Shown here in pieces: positions 16,643 through 27,760 of a stretch of 64,000 nt of DNA. This stretch comes from JBFXAF01 sp050184585 (GTDB taxonomy: Bacteria > Pseudomonadota > Alphaproteobacteria > Rhizobiales > Rhizobiaceae). The stretch covers positions 124,001-188,000 of the forward strand of contig JBFXAF010000008.1 in assembly GCA_050184585.1 (NCBI GenBank). The letters run 5' to 3'. The notes below the pieces were generated by a model. That model saw only the letters and a list, made by a program, of their open reading frames with translations. It did not search any database and was not told the origin of the DNA. The first letter of the stretch is position 1; each line of letters opens with the position of its first letter. A program made the position numbers and the translations under genes.

Positions 16643-17358
16643 CCGCGATCCTGCGCCTCGACGACGTCTACACGGACATCGGCCAGTACCATGTGCTGCA
16701 CGGCGTCTCGCTCGACGTGCCGGAGGGTGGCGTGCACGTGCTGCTCGGCCGAAACGGCGCCGGAAAGACGACGACGCTGAGGACCATCATGGGGCTCTGG
16801 CGTGCGCGCCGGGGCGCGATCGTCTTCCGCCACCACGACATCACGGCCATGAGGACGCCGGACATCGCCCGCCTCGGCATCGCCTACGTGCCGGAGAACA
16901 TGGGCATCTTCGGCGGACTCACCGTCGAGGAGAACATGCGGCTCGCCACCGCCGGCGGGGCCTTCGACGACCTGCGGCTGCAACGTGTCTTCACGCTGTT
17001 TCCCGCGATGGAGACGTTCTGGGACAAGCCGGCCTATGCGCTGTCGGGCGGGCAGAAGCAGATGCTGGCGATCTCGCGCGCCATCATCGAGAGGCGCGAG
17101 CTGATCCTGATCGACGAACCCACCAAGGGGCTCGCCCCGGCGATCATCCGCGCCATGATCGACGCCTTCCGCGAGATCGCCAGGGAGACGACGATCCTGC
17201 TGGTCGAGCAGAACTTCCTGTTCGCGCGCTCGCTCGGGCGCGGGGTAGGCGTGATCGACGACGGCCGCATCATCCACCGTGGCGAGATGGCGGAACTCGC
17301 CGCCGACGAGGCGCTGCAGACGCGGCTGCTGTCGCTGTCGCTCGCGGCGCACCAGTGA
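16639..17358 (+). CDS. ABC transporter ATP-binding protein (LivF type)
   Basis: The 239-residue ATPase has Walker A GRNGAGKTTT (about 38-47), the LivF-type stretch GIAYVPENMGIFGGLTVEEN, signature LSGGQKQMLAISRA (about 135) and Walker B LILIDEPTKGLAP (about 155). The KGLAP after Walker B is characteristic of LivF. It pairs with the preceding LivG-type ATPase to power the importer. The first permease gene follows 10 bp later. Confidence 0.94.
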   Translation: MTAILRLDDVYTDIGQYHVLHGVSLDVPEGGVHVLLGRNGAGKTTTLRTIMGLWRARRGAIVFRHHDITAMRTPDIARLGIAYVPENMGIFGGLTVEENMRLATAGGAFDDLRLQRVFTLFPAMETFWDKPAYALSGGQKQMLAISRAIIERRELILIDEPTKGLAPAIIRAMIDAFREIARETTILLVEQNFLFARSLGRGVGVIDDGRIIHRGEMAELAADEALQTRLLSLSLAAHQ

Positions 17359-17368
17359 GGGCGGGGTG

Positions 17369-18364
17369 ATGAACGCCTTCGCCGCCCTCCTCGACCGCTA
17401 CGGCGGCGTCTACCTACTGCCCGTGGCGCTCGGCATCGTCGCGTTCGTCCTGATCGCGCAGCCCTCGACCTGGGCGACGCTGACCATCGCGGGCCTGGCG
17501 ATGGGCATGATGATCTTCCTGATGGCCTCCGGCCTGTCGCTGATCTTCGGCTTGATGGACGTGCTCAACTTCGGCCACTCGGCCTTTGTCTCGTTCGGCG
17601 CCTTCATCGCGGCGTCCGTGCTGGCGGCGCTCGGCTCGTGGGTGACCGGCGGCAGCGCCGCGCTCAACATCCTCGCCCTCTTCGCCGCGATCGGCGCGGC
17701 GACAGCTTTCGGGGCGGTCGCCGGCTGGGCCTTCGAGCGCGTGATCGTGAGGCCGGTCTACAAGGACCATTTGCGCCAGATCCTCATCACCATGGGAGCG
17801 CTCATCGTCGCCGAGCAGATCATCCTGGTGATCTGGGGCGGCGTGCCAGTATCGGTGCCGCGTCCGGCGGTCCTGACCGGCTCCATCGTCGTTGGCGACG
17901 TGTCGGTCGAGATCTACCGGCTGTTCGCCTTCGGGCTCGGTCTCGCGGTCTACATCGCCATGCACATCGCCCTGAACCGCACGCGACTCGGACTTCTTGT
18001 GCGCGCAGGCGTCGAGAACCGCGAGATGGTGGAGGCGCTCGGCTTCCGCATCGACCGGCTGTTCATCGGCGTCTTCATGGCGGGATCGGCGCTCGCCGCG
18101 ATCGGGGGGGCGATGTGGGCCGGCTACCAGACCCTGATCACCCCGGCGATCGGGGCGGAGATGATGATCCTCGTCTTCATCGTCGTCATCATCGGCGGGC
18201 TGGGTTCGGTCGAGGGCTCGCTGCTCGGCGCGATCATGGTCGGGCTGCTCGCCAACTACGTCGCTTTCCTCGCGCCCAAGCTGTCGCTCGCCTCCAACAT
18301 GATCCTGATGATGGCGATCCTGCTCTGGCGGCCCTGGGGCCTCAAGCCTGCGGTGAAGGGGTGA
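17369..18364 (+). CDS. ABC transporter permease (LivH type)
   Basis: The 331-residue membrane protein starts at ATG 17369 after GGCGGGG; earlier in-frame Met codons lie inside the ATPase gene. It has about eight helices with the LivH-type segments GLSLIFGLMDVLNFGHSAF (about 50-68), RAGVENREMVEALG (about 213) and IVVIIGGLGSVEGSLLGA. It forms the inner-membrane channel with the LivM-type permease encoded after a repeat element. Confidence 0.92.
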   Translation: MNAFAALLDRYGGVYLLPVALGIVAFVLIAQPSTWATLTIAGLAMGMMIFLMASGLSLIFGLMDVLNFGHSAFVSFGAFIAASVLAALGSWVTGGSAALNILALFAAIGAATAFGAVAGWAFERVIVRPVYKDHLRQILITMGALIVAEQIILVIWGGVPVSVPRPAVLTGSIVVGDVSVEIYRLFAFGLGLAVYIAMHIALNRTRLGLLVRAGVENREMVEALGFRIDRLFIGVFMAGSALAAIGGAMWAGYQTLITPAIGAEMMILVFIVVIIGGLGSVEGSLLGAIMVGLLANYVAFLAPKLSLASNMILMMAILLWRPWGLKPAVKG

Positions 18365-18380
18365 GCGGGTGATGGTTCTA

Positions 18381-18517
18381 GCGCCCCCTCCACCGCCTTC
18401 GGCGGTCCCCCTCCCCCGCTTCGCAGGGGAGGACCCAGCGGAGCGGCCGGCCGGGTCCTCGATCCTCCCCCGTTCACGGGGGAGGGGGACCACGCGAAGC
18501 GTGGTGGAGGGGGCGGC
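18381..18517. repeat. Palindromic intergenic repeat (RIME-like) inside the transporter operon
   Basis: The 180-bp gap between the two permease genes is filled with nested inverted repeats. Outer arms are GCCCCCTCCACC and GGTGGAGGGGGC, and inner arms include CCCCCTCCCCCG with CGGGGGAGGGGG. This C-rich/G-rich mosaic with TTCG-type loops matches the general build of rhizobial intergenic mosaic elements. It could fold into a strong RNA hairpin within the operon mRNA. Confidence 0.75.
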
Positions 18518-18544
18518 GTCTTTCTCGATGGCGGAGTTCAACCC

Positions 18545-19606
18545 ATGAATGCCGGCCGCCTGATCGTCTATGGTCTCGTCGGCCTGATCGGCATCTGCCT
18601 TTCGCTGGCGCCGTTCCTGTTCCCCGACGTGCGCGCCCAGGAAGTCGCGGCGCGCATCTGTATCTTCATCGTGCTGGTCGGCGCCTACGATCTCCTGCTC
18701 GGCTATACCGGCGTCGTCTCCTTCGCGCACACCATGTTCTTCGGGCTCGGCGCCTACGGAACGGCCATCGCGCTGAAGACGATGGGACCGGGCTTCGACG
18801 CGATCCTTCTCGGCGGCGGCATCGGCGTGGCGGCAGCGATGCTGCTCGCCGTGCTGATCGGCCTGCTGTCGCTGCGCGTCAAGGCGATCTTCTTCGCCAT
18901 GGTGACTCTGGCGGTCGCGTCGGTGGCTCTGGTGCTGGCGAGCCAGCTCTCGGAGCATACGGGAGGCGAGGACGGCATGACCTATGAGCTGCCGCGCTTC
19001 TTCTCGCCGGCCAGCAAGCTTTTCGAGGACGCCGACGGCAAGGTGGTGCGCCTGTTCGGTGTCGCGCTCAACGGCAAGGTCGCGCTCTACTACTTCATCT
19101 TCCTGACGAGCCTGGTGCTCTTCCTGGCCATGATGCGCATCGTCGCCTCGCCGCTCGGCACGGTGCTGCAGGCGATCCGCGAGAACGAGCTGCGCGCCGA
19201 GGCCATCGGCTATCGCGTGGTCGCCTATCGTACGGCGATCTTCTGCATCGCGGCGGTCATCGCCGCGCTCGCGGGCGTGCTGCGGGCCGTGTGGCTCAAA
19301 TATGTCGGGCCGGACGTGGCGCTCTCCTTCGCCATCATGATCGACGTGCTGCTGATGGTGGTGATCGGCGGCATGGGAACCATGCTCGGCGCGGTCATCG
19401 GCGTGGTGCTGATGAGCATCGCCCAGTTCTACCTGAAGGACCTGATGGAGGTCGGCGCGCAGGCGAGCGCGAACCTGCCGCTCGTCCCCGACCTGCTCAA
19501 TCCGGACCGCTGGCTGCTCTGGCTGGGCGTCCTCTTCATCCTGCTCGTCTACTTCTTCCCGGCCGGCATCGCCGGGACGCTGATGGGCAAGGGAGTCCAC
19601 CGATGA
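18545..19606 (+). CDS. ABC transporter permease (LivM type)
   Basis: The 353-residue protein has about ten helices and the LivM-type motif GYTGVVSFAHTMFFGLGAYG (about 58-77), an AIRENELRAEAIGY cytoplasmic loop (about 213) and GGMGTMLGAVIGV (about 277). An extracytoplasmic loop of about 45 residues sits between helices near 140-185. With the LivH-type permease it completes the importer. It overlaps the hydrolase gene by 4 bp (ATGA). Confidence 0.92.
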   Translation: MNAGRLIVYGLVGLIGICLSLAPFLFPDVRAQEVAARICIFIVLVGAYDLLLGYTGVVSFAHTMFFGLGAYGTAIALKTMGPGFDAILLGGGIGVAAAMLLAVLIGLLSLRVKAIFFAMVTLAVASVALVLASQLSEHTGGEDGMTYELPRFFSPASKLFEDADGKVVRLFGVALNGKVALYYFIFLTSLVLFLAMMRIVASPLGTVLQAIRENELRAEAIGYRVVAYRTAIFCIAAVIAALAGVLRAVWLKYVGPDVALSFAIMIDVLLMVVIGGMGTMLGAVIGVVLMSIAQFYLKDLMEVGAQASANLPLVPDLLNPDRWLLWLGVLFILLVYFFPAGIAGTLMGKGVHR

Positions 19607-20442
19607 CCGCACCGCGCTCCGTCTATGTTCCAGCGGCCGGCTTCGAGATGCACGTCACCGAATGGGGCGATCCGGCCAGGCCGGCGCTCGTCATGTGGCA
19701 CGGGCTGGCGCGCACGGGCCGCGACTTCGACGAGGCGGCGGCGGCGCTATCGGACGCCTATTTCGTGATCTGCCCCGACACGCTGGGTCGCGGCCTGTCG
19801 AGCTGGGCGACCAGGCCCGAGATCGACTATTCGTATCGCGTCTTCGGTGACACGGCGCTCGCCATCCTCGATCACTACGGGATCGGAAGGCTGCGCTGGG
19901 TCGGCACATCGATGGGAGGGCTGATCGGCGTGACGCTGGCGGCCGGAGCGCTCAGGGAGCGCATCACCCATCTCGTCATCAACGACATCGGTCCCGACAT
20001 TCCGGAAGCCGGAACCGGCCGCATCGCGTCCTATGTCGGCAACCCGCCGGTCTATGACACGGTGCGGGAACTGGAGGCGTGGCTGAGGACCAACTACGCC
20101 CCGTTCGGCCAGAACACCGACGCCTTCTGGCGCCGCATGGCCGACACGTCCGCGAGGCGCACCGACGGGGGTCGTGTGACCGTTCACTACGATCCCGCGA
20201 TCGTCACGCAGTTCACGCATCATCGCGGCGACCTCGACGTGTGGGACAAATACGACGCCATCACCGCCCCGACCCTTCTGGTCAGGGGAGCTGCCTCGGA
20301 CGTGCTGCCATCGGCCGTCGCGGCGAGCATGGTCCAGCGCGGTCCGAGGCCGCGTCTCGTCGAGATCGCCGGCTGCGGCCACGCGCCGACACTGGCGAAT
20401 GCGGAACAGATCGGATTGCTGCGCGAATTCTTGTCGTCGTGA
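19603..20442 (+). CDS. Alpha/beta hydrolase
   Basis: The 279-residue protein has an alpha/beta hydrolase fold: oxyanion region MWHGLARTGRDFD (about 29), nucleophile elbow GTSMGG (Ser at about 104), and a C-terminal GCGHAPTL with the catalytic His (about 262). ATG 19603 overlaps the LivM-type stop, so it is translationally coupled to the importer. This suggests that it cleaves an ester, amide or C-C bond in the imported compound or a metabolite of it. The substrate cannot be named from sequence. It is the last gene of the unit and converges on the host-attachment gene (3 bp apart). Confidence 0.9.
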   Translation: MTAPRSVYVPAAGFEMHVTEWGDPARPALVMWHGLARTGRDFDEAAAALSDAYFVICPDTLGRGLSSWATRPEIDYSYRVFGDTALAILDHYGIGRLRWVGTSMGGLIGVTLAAGALRERITHLVINDIGPDIPEAGTGRIASYVGNPPVYDTVRELEAWLRTNYAPFGQNTDAFWRRMADTSARRTDGGRVTVHYDPAIVTQFTHHRGDLDVWDKYDAITAPTLLVRGAASDVLPSAVAASMVQRGPRPRLVEIAGCGHAPTLANAEQIGLLREFLSS

Positions 20443-20445
20443 CGA

Positions 20446-20895
20446 TCAGGCCGCGAGCAGTATCTTCTCGATCTCGTAGACGGGATGGTTGGTGAGCGTC
20501 TTCGGCACCTCTCCGGTGATCCGCTGCTCGACCTCCTTGTGCATCTGCTTGCGCAGTTCGCCGAGCACCAGCGGCGGAGCGACGAGGACGAGCTTCTCGA
20601 AGTCGCCGCGGTGCGCCATCTTGTAGAGGCGCGCCGCGATCTCGACGGCGAAACGCTCCTTGGCGACCCGGTGCCAGTCGGTATCGTCGACGGCGCTGCG
20701 ATGCGCGCTCGGACCGTCATTGAAACGTCCGGGTCTGTCGGCGCCCTGCTCGCGGGTCGGCGGGTTCTCCTCGTGCATCTCCCGGACCACTTCCAGGTGC
20801 GGGTACTGACGATCGCCCTCGTTGCGGAGGAACAGGCCCTTCTCGCCGTCGGCGACGAGCACCCAGACGTCGTGATCGAGCGTGATGCGGTTCAT
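20446..20895 (-). CDS. Host attachment family protein
   Basis: The 149-residue product starting MNRITLDHDVWVLVADGEKG is a member of the Host_attach family (proteins first linked to attachment of agrobacteria to plants): VLVADGEKGLFLRNEG near the N-terminus, a variable GRFNDGPSAHRSAVDDTDWH loop (about 67) and a C-terminal LVLVAPPLVLGELRKQM with TNHPVYEIEKIL. AGGAGA lies 7 bp before ATG 20895, and the longer frame adds a non-homologous leader. The fold is related to eRF1/archaeal release-factor-like domains; the cellular role is uncertain. Confidence 0.88.
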   Translation of the reverse strand: MNRITLDHDVWVLVADGEKGLFLRNEGDRQYPHLEVVREMHEENPPTREQGADRPGRFNDGPSAHRSAVDDTDWHRVAKERFAVEIAARLYKMAHRGDFEKLVLVAPPLVLGELRKQMHKEVEQRITGEVPKTLTNHPVYEIEKILLAA

Positions 20896-21135
20896 GTCTT
20901 TCTCCTGGATCAGGTAATGCCGCCGGGGCGGCGGTGCGACCTGACACGAAACGCCTCTGGCTGGGGGACAGTTCCCCGCTGGACGACGCCATGAAACAGG
21001 GGGAAGAATTTTTTTCTCCGCATTGCGACGATTTGGGAACCCGCATTCCAACCGGTCCCGGCGCTGGCGACCATGTTCCTTCTGTTTGAGGTCCCGCCCA
21101 ACGACAATGCGTGACAGCCAGCAGATCGCATCGCC

Positions 21136-22569
21136 ATGACCATCGATTCCAAACTCAACGCCTTTCCCGTGTTCATGCGGGTGGAGGGACGCGTCGTCGC
21201 CATCGTCGGCGGCGGCGAGGAGGCATTCGCGAAGGCGCGGCTGCTGTCCCAGTCGAACGCCGTGCTGAAGGTCTTCGCCGAGAGCGTCGAACCGTCGCTC
21301 GCGACATGGGCCGCGGGGAACGGCGTGGAGATCGTGCGCGGACCGTACTACCCGTCATTGCTCACCGGGTCCGTCATGGTGTTCGCCGCGAGCGGCGACG
21401 AAACCCTCGACCGGCGCGTTTCGGACGATGCGCGGACCTTGGGGATTCCGGTCAACGCCGTCGACCGGCCGGAATGCTGCGACTTCTTCACGCCGGCGAT
21501 CGTCAACCGCGCACCGGTGGCCGTGGCGATCGGCACCGAGGGCGCCGGGCCCGTTCTGGCGCAGAAGATCCGCGCCCGCATCGACGGCATGCTCTCGCCC
21601 TCGCTGGGCCGCCTTGCGTCGCTCGCCGCGGGCCTGCGCCACGTCGTCGAGGCCATGCTGCCGAAGGCCGAGCGCCGGGCCTACTGGGACGAGTTCTTCG
21701 AGGGGGCGCCGGCGCGCGCAATGGAGATCGGCCATGCCGACGAGGCGCAGGCGGCGGCGGTCGAACTGCTCGGCCGCCATCTGGCCCAGGAGGGTCACGT
21801 CGCGCTGGTCGGCGCCGGGCCGGGCGCCGAGGACCTCATCACTCTGCGCGCTCACAAGTTGCTGATGCAGGCCGATACGATCGTCCATGATGCACTGGTG
21901 CCGGAGGCCGTCGTCGCCATGGGCCGCCGCGACGCCGAGCGGATCGGCGTCGGCAAGCGCAAGGGCTGTCACTCGAAGAGCCAGGAGGAGATCAACGACC
22001 TCCTGATCGGACTGGCGCGCCAGGGAAAGCGCGTGGTCAGGCTGAAGTCGGGCGACCCGCTGGTCTTCGGGCGCGCCGGCGAGGAGATGGCGGCGCTGCG
22101 CGCGGCCAACATCTCCTATGAGATCGTGCCGGGCGTCACGGCGGCGTTAGCCGCCGCCGCCGATTTCGAACTGCCGCTGACGCTGCGCGGCGTCAACTCC
22201 TCGATGGTGTTCACGACCGGCAACGACCTCAAGGGAGGCGCGCTGCCGGACTGGGCGAAGCTCGCGATCTCCGGCGCGACGGTGGCCGTCTACATGGGGC
22301 GCTCGGTCGCGGCGGACGTCGCCGCGCGGCTCATCGAGGCCGGGCTCGCCTCCGACACCGCCGTCGCCGTGGTCGAGAACGCCAGCCGCGACGATCGCCG
22401 CCTGTTCCACGGCACCCTCGCCGACCTGCCAAGCCTCGAAGACCGCGACGACCTCGACGGACCGGTGATGACCATCATCGGCGACGCGGTCGCCGGCGCC
22501 AGCTTTGAACGTTCGACGCCGCTCGCGACACACATGCGGGCGCGATTGGCCGAAGGAAGCGGCGCATGA
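21136..22569 (+). CDS. cysG: Siroheme synthase (fused dehydrogenase/ferrochelatase and uroporphyrinogen methyltransferase)
   Basis: The 477-residue enzyme makes siroheme, the cofactor of the sulfite reductase encoded downstream. The N-terminal half (about 1-210) is the precorrin-2 dehydrogenase/ferrochelatase module with the NAD motif AIVGGGEEAFAKARLL (about 24). The C-terminal half is uroporphyrinogen-III C-methyltransferase with LVGAGPGAEDLITLRA (about 226) and KSGDPLVFGRAGEEM (about 305). Fusion of both is normal for CysG. It overlaps the DUF2849 gene by 4 bp and heads the sulfur assimilation operon. Confidence 0.95.
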   Translation: MTIDSKLNAFPVFMRVEGRVVAIVGGGEEAFAKARLLSQSNAVLKVFAESVEPSLATWAAGNGVEIVRGPYYPSLLTGSVMVFAASGDETLDRRVSDDARTLGIPVNAVDRPECCDFFTPAIVNRAPVAVAIGTEGAGPVLAQKIRARIDGMLSPSLGRLASLAAGLRHVVEAMLPKAERRAYWDEFFEGAPARAMEIGHADEAQAAAVELLGRHLAQEGHVALVGAGPGAEDLITLRAHKLLMQADTIVHDALVPEAVVAMGRRDAERIGVGKRKGCHSKSQEEINDLLIGLARQGKRVVRLKSGDPLVFGRAGEEMAALRAANISYEIVPGVTAALAAAADFELPLTLRGVNSSMVFTTGNDLKGGALPDWAKLAISGATVAVYMGRSVAADVAARLIEAGLASDTAVAVVENASRDDRRLFHGTLADLPSLEDRDDLDGPVMTIIGDAVAGASFERSTPLATHMRARLAEGSGA

Positions 22570-22865
22570 AGGTTCTGACCGCAAACCGGCTGACCGACGG
22601 CGAGGCCGTCTGGTACGCGCGCGGCGTCTGGGCCGAAGCGATCCACGGCGCGGAGCTTGCCGCCGACAAGGCCGGCGAGGAACGCCTCGAGGCGATCGGC
22701 AAGCAGGCCCATGCCGACAACCTGGTCGTCGACGTGAACCTGATCGACGTCGACGTCGTCGACGGCGTCATCCGACCCACTCGGCTGCGCGAGCAGATCC
22801 GCGTCGCCGGACCGACCAACCGCACCGATCTCGGCAAGCAGGCCACGGCGGCGCCCGCCGCCTGA
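22566..22865 (+). CDS. DUF2849 domain-containing protein
   Basis: The 99-residue protein (KVLTANRLTDGEAVWY at the start, VVDVNLIDVDVVDG and RPTRLREQIR later) is the DUF2849 protein that is regularly found between cysG and cysI in alphaproteobacteria. It overlaps cysG by 4 bp and ends 17 bp before cysI. Its role is not established; the fixed position suggests that it helps sulfite reductase, for instance in cofactor insertion or electron supply. Confidence 0.9.
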   Translation: MKVLTANRLTDGEAVWYARGVWAEAIHGAELAADKAGEERLEAIGKQAHADNLVVDVNLIDVDVVDGVIRPTRLREQIRVAGPTNRTDLGKQATAAPAA

Positions 22866-22882
22866 CGACAGGAAGACCGACG

Positions 22883-24527
<1,645 letters not shown>

Positions 24528-24553
<26 letters not shown>

Positions 24554-25337
24554 CATGGCGTTCGACGCCCACGCGCGAACCCCGACGCCGGAGGCCTTCG
24601 CGCCGGAGCGAGGCCCCGGCATCGAAGCGCTCACCAGGGCGGCGACGCTGGAGGCCCGCTACGGCCGGCTGGAACCGGAGGAGATCATCCGCGTCGCGGC
24701 GGACCACTTCGGCGACGGTCTTGCCGCCGTCTCGTCCTTCGGCTCGGATTCGGCCGTGCTCCTCCACATGGTGGCGCGCATCGATGCGTCGATGCCGATC
24801 GTCTTCCTCGACACGGGAAAACATTTCGGCGAGACGCTCGACTATCGCGATGCCCTGGTCGCCGATCTCGGCCTGAAGAACCTGGAGATCGTCCACCCGC
24901 TGCCGGACGCGCTGGCCGCGACCGACCCGGACGGCACGCTCCACCAACGCAGCACCGACGCCTGCTGCGACGTGCGCAAGGTCGAGCCGATGGCGCGGGG
25001 CGTCGCGCCCTATGACGCGTGGCTCACCGGCCGCAAGCGCTTCCAGGCCTCGACGCGGAACGCCCTGGCCGCATTCGAGGCGGTGGGACGGCGTGTCCGC
25101 ATCAATCCGCTCGCCGCGTGGGGCACTGCCGAACTCGCATCGTACATGCGCGCTCACGACCTCCGCGAAAATCCGCTGGTCGCCTACGGCTATCTCTCGA
25201 TCGGCTGCTTCCCCTGCACTCAGCCCGTCTCGCCGGGGGAAGACGCCCGCAGCGGTCGCTGGGCCGGTCAGGCGAAGACCGAGTGCGGCATCCACCTGAC
25301 CGGCCTCGACCAGTCGCTCGACTCCTCCGGGCTCTAG
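24528..25337 (+). CDS. cysH: Phosphoadenylyl/adenylyl-sulfate reductase (APS reductase type)
   Basis: The 269-residue protein has the PAPS-reductase fold: SSFGSDSAVLLH (about 69), DTGKHFGETLDYRD (about 95), TGRKRFQASTR, and the catalytic TECGIH (Cys253) near the C-terminus. The four extra cysteines Cys146-Cys147 and Cys227/Cys230 (DACCDV and GCFPC) are the 4Fe-4S ligands found in APS-using enzymes rather than in E. coli type PAPS reductase. ATG 24528 with GGGAGG 6 bp upstream gives a 26-bp overlap with cysI; ATG 24555 is an alternative. Confidence 0.93.
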
Positions 25338-25424
25338 GCGTTTGCGAACATGCTTGCCGCGAGCACCGCTCTGCCGCTATTGGCACGCGAGACGCCATCC
25401 GCCGACGCGGCACGCGAGGAGTTG

Positions 25425-25958
25425 ATGACCGACGTTTCGACGCAAGCCGTCCGCCTGTGGACGCCGGAAGGTTTCCGCGAGGACGAGTGGCGGCATGCCG
25501 CGGACGCCGACGCGCTCGCCGGCAACGGGCGGTTCATCCTGCCGCTCGCCGTCGTCGCGGCGCTCGATCCCGAGCGCAGGCGTTCGGCGCGCGAACGGCT
25601 CGGCGTCATGGTGATGCCGGGTGAGCAGCTCGACGCCATCATTCCGTTTCTCGACGACCTGGCGCTGGTCGCCCTCGCCTTTCCGGCGTTCAACGACGGG
25701 CGCAGTTTCTCGAAGGCCGAGCTGCTGCGCAGCCGTCACGGCTACGAGGGCGCGGTGCGCGCCGTCGGGCAGGTTCTGCCCGACCAGTTCCCGCACATGC
25801 TGCGCCTCGGCTTCGACGAGTTCGAGGTGTCGCATCCGGTCCTGCTCGAGCGCCTGGAGCGCGGAGAGACCGGCGGCATCGCGCTGCACTACCAGCCGAC
25901 GGCCAAGCCCGCTGATGCCGGCGAGAAGTATTCCTGGCGCCGCACCAAGCCGCGCTGA
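25425..25958 (+). CDS. DUF934 domain-containing protein
   Basis: The 177-residue protein belongs to the DUF934 family, which is encoded with cysI/cysH in proteobacteria. Characteristic segments are LALVALAFPAFNDGRSFS (about 82-99), LRSRHGYEGAVRAVGQVLPDQ and a C-terminal YSWRR. ATG 25425 has AGGAG 5 bp upstream; a longer frame from 25350 is possible. It is presumed to be an accessory of sulfite reduction, function unknown. It is the last gene of the cys cluster. Confidence 0.9.
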   Translation: MTDVSTQAVRLWTPEGFREDEWRHAADADALAGNGRFILPLAVVAALDPERRRSARERLGVMVMPGEQLDAIIPFLDDLALVALAFPAFNDGRSFSKAELLRSRHGYEGAVRAVGQVLPDQFPHMLRLGFDEFEVSHPVLLERLERGETGGIALHYQPTAKPADAGEKYSWRRTKPR

Positions 25959-26035
25959 CGCGCGTCCCTTTACATCCTCGCCTCCCGGGTTTCTGATCGT
26001 TCCGCCGAACGGAAACATCCGCGGGGGAGAACGTC

Positions 26036-27643
26036 ATGGAATTCGACTACGTCATCGCCGGCGGCGGTTCGGCGGGTTCGGTGCTCGCAGCGCGCCTCAC
26101 AGAGGATCCGTCCGTCAGCGTCTGCCTCGTCGAGGCCGGCGGCGACGGCAAGGACCTGCTGATCCGGACGCCGGGCGCGTTGATCGCGCTCGTGCCCGGA
26201 CGACCGCCGATCGCGAACTGGTCGCTGCGAACCGAGCCGCAGCCCGCCCTGAACAACCGGCGTGGTTTCCAGCCGCGCGGCAAGGCGCTCGGCGGATCGA
26301 GCGCCATCAACGCAATGCTCTACGTGCGCGGCCACCCGTCCGACTATGACGACTGGGCGGCCGCGGGCTGCACGGGCTGGGGCTGGTCGGACGTGCTGCC
26401 CTACTTCCGCAAGGCGGAGGGCAACGAACGCGGCGCGGACGAGGTGCACGGCGGCGACGGCCCGCTCAAGGTCGGCGACCAGAAGGAGCCGCGCGCCATG
26501 ACGCGCGCCTTCCTCGAAGCCTGCGCGGAAAACCAGATCCGGATCAATGGCGATTTCAACGGTCCGCAGCAGGAAGGCGCAGGGCTCTATCAGGTCACGC
26601 AGTTCTATGACGGCGCGCGAAAGGGCGAGCGATGCTCGGCCGCGGCCGCCTATCTCCATCCCGCGATGACGCGACCGAACCTCCACGTCCTCACGCATGC
26701 GCATGCGACGGGCATCGAGACGGAAGGCCGCCGCGCGACCGGCGTGAGGTTTCGGCGCGGCGGCAAGGACGAGATCGTGCGCGCGCGGCGCGAGGTCATC
26801 GTCTCGGCAGGCGCATTCGGATCGCCGCAACTTCTCATGCTCTCGGGTATCGGGCCGGGAGACGAACTGAGGCGCTTCGGCATCGAGGTGAGCCACGATC
26901 TTCCTGGCGTCGGACAAAATCTCCAGGACCATCTCGACTTCATCCTGGCGTGGAAGTCGCCGCAGGCCGACGGCATCGGCATCGGCCTGCGCGGACTGCC
27001 GAACGTCGTCAGGCAGATCCTGCGGTGGAAGCGTCACGGAGTCGGCATGATGGCTTCGCCCTATGCGGAGGCCGGCGCATTCCTGAAGTCGCGGCCCGAT
27101 ATCGAGCGGCCCGACCTGCAGCTCCACTTCGTCATCGCCATCGTCGACGAACACGGACGCAAGCTGCATAGGGGCTACGGATTCTCGTGCCACGTCTGCG
27201 TGCTAAGACCATATTCGCGCGGCGAGGTCGGACTTGGCAGCGCCGACCCGCTCGCGCCGCCGCGCATCGATCCGCGCTATCTTTCCGACGAACGCGACGC
27301 GGCGCTGCTGCTCGCCGGCGCCAAGCAGATGCGCAGTATCGTCGAGGCGCCTGCTCTTGCCACGTTCCGGTCGAGCGAAGTCTATACGTCGGGCGTTACT
27401 GATGATCACGAGCTGATGCAGCACATCCGTGCTCGCGCGGATACGATCTATCATCCGGTTGGAAGTTGTCGCATGGGCAACGGGGCGGATGCCGTGGTCG
27501 ATCCGTCGCTGCGCGTGCATGGGGTCGAAGCACTGCGCGTCGTCGATGCATCCGTAATGCCGACACTGATCGGCGGCAACACGAATGCACCGACGATCAT
27601 GATCGCCGAGAGGGCGTCCGAGATCATTCGCTTGGGGGTTTAG
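26036..27643 (+). CDS. GMC family oxidoreductase (choline dehydrogenase-like)
   Basis: The 535-residue flavoprotein starts with the FAD-binding DYVIAGGGSAGSVLA, carries GKALGGSSAINAMLYVRG (about 82, GMC signature 1) and GAFGSPQLLMLSGIGP (about 258, GMC signature 2). The C-terminal catalytic part includes HPVGSCRMG (active-site His near 472) and GGNTNAPTIMIAE. It oxidises an alcohol with FAD, and the closest annotated relatives would be choline or other alcohol dehydrogenases. No choline transport or betaine aldehyde dehydrogenase gene is adjacent, so the substrate is open. Confidence 0.92.
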   Translation: MEFDYVIAGGGSAGSVLAARLTEDPSVSVCLVEAGGDGKDLLIRTPGALIALVPGRPPIANWSLRTEPQPALNNRRGFQPRGKALGGSSAINAMLYVRGHPSDYDDWAAAGCTGWGWSDVLPYFRKAEGNERGADEVHGGDGPLKVGDQKEPRAMTRAFLEACAENQIRINGDFNGPQQEGAGLYQVTQFYDGARKGERCSAAAAYLHPAMTRPNLHVLTHAHATGIETEGRRATGVRFRRGGKDEIVRARREVIVSAGAFGSPQLLMLSGIGPGDELRRFGIEVSHDLPGVGQNLQDHLDFILAWKSPQADGIGIGLRGLPNVVRQILRWKRHGVGMMASPYAEAGAFLKSRPDIERPDLQLHFVIAIVDEHGRKLHRGYGFSCHVCVLRPYSRGEVGLGSADPLAPPRIDPRYLSDERDAALLLAGAKQMRSIVEAPALATFRSSEVYTSGVTDDHELMQHIRARADTIYHPVGSCRMGNGADAVVDPSLRVHGVEALRVVDASVMPTLIGGNTNAPTIMIAERASEIIRLGV

Positions 27644-27760
27644 TCGTTTCGCCGATCGTAGACTCTTGTATCTCGCGAATCTCTCATTCATGCTCTGATT
27701 CGCGGCGGCGACATCGCACGCGCGAGAAGCGGACCGCGCGAATCGACCCCGGGGGATCCC

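Noticed and set aside
17414..19612. 732-codon minus-strand frame opposite the two permease genes
   Set aside because: Composition (Asp/His/Arg/Gln runs) is that of an antisense shadow; the plus strand holds clear permease genes.
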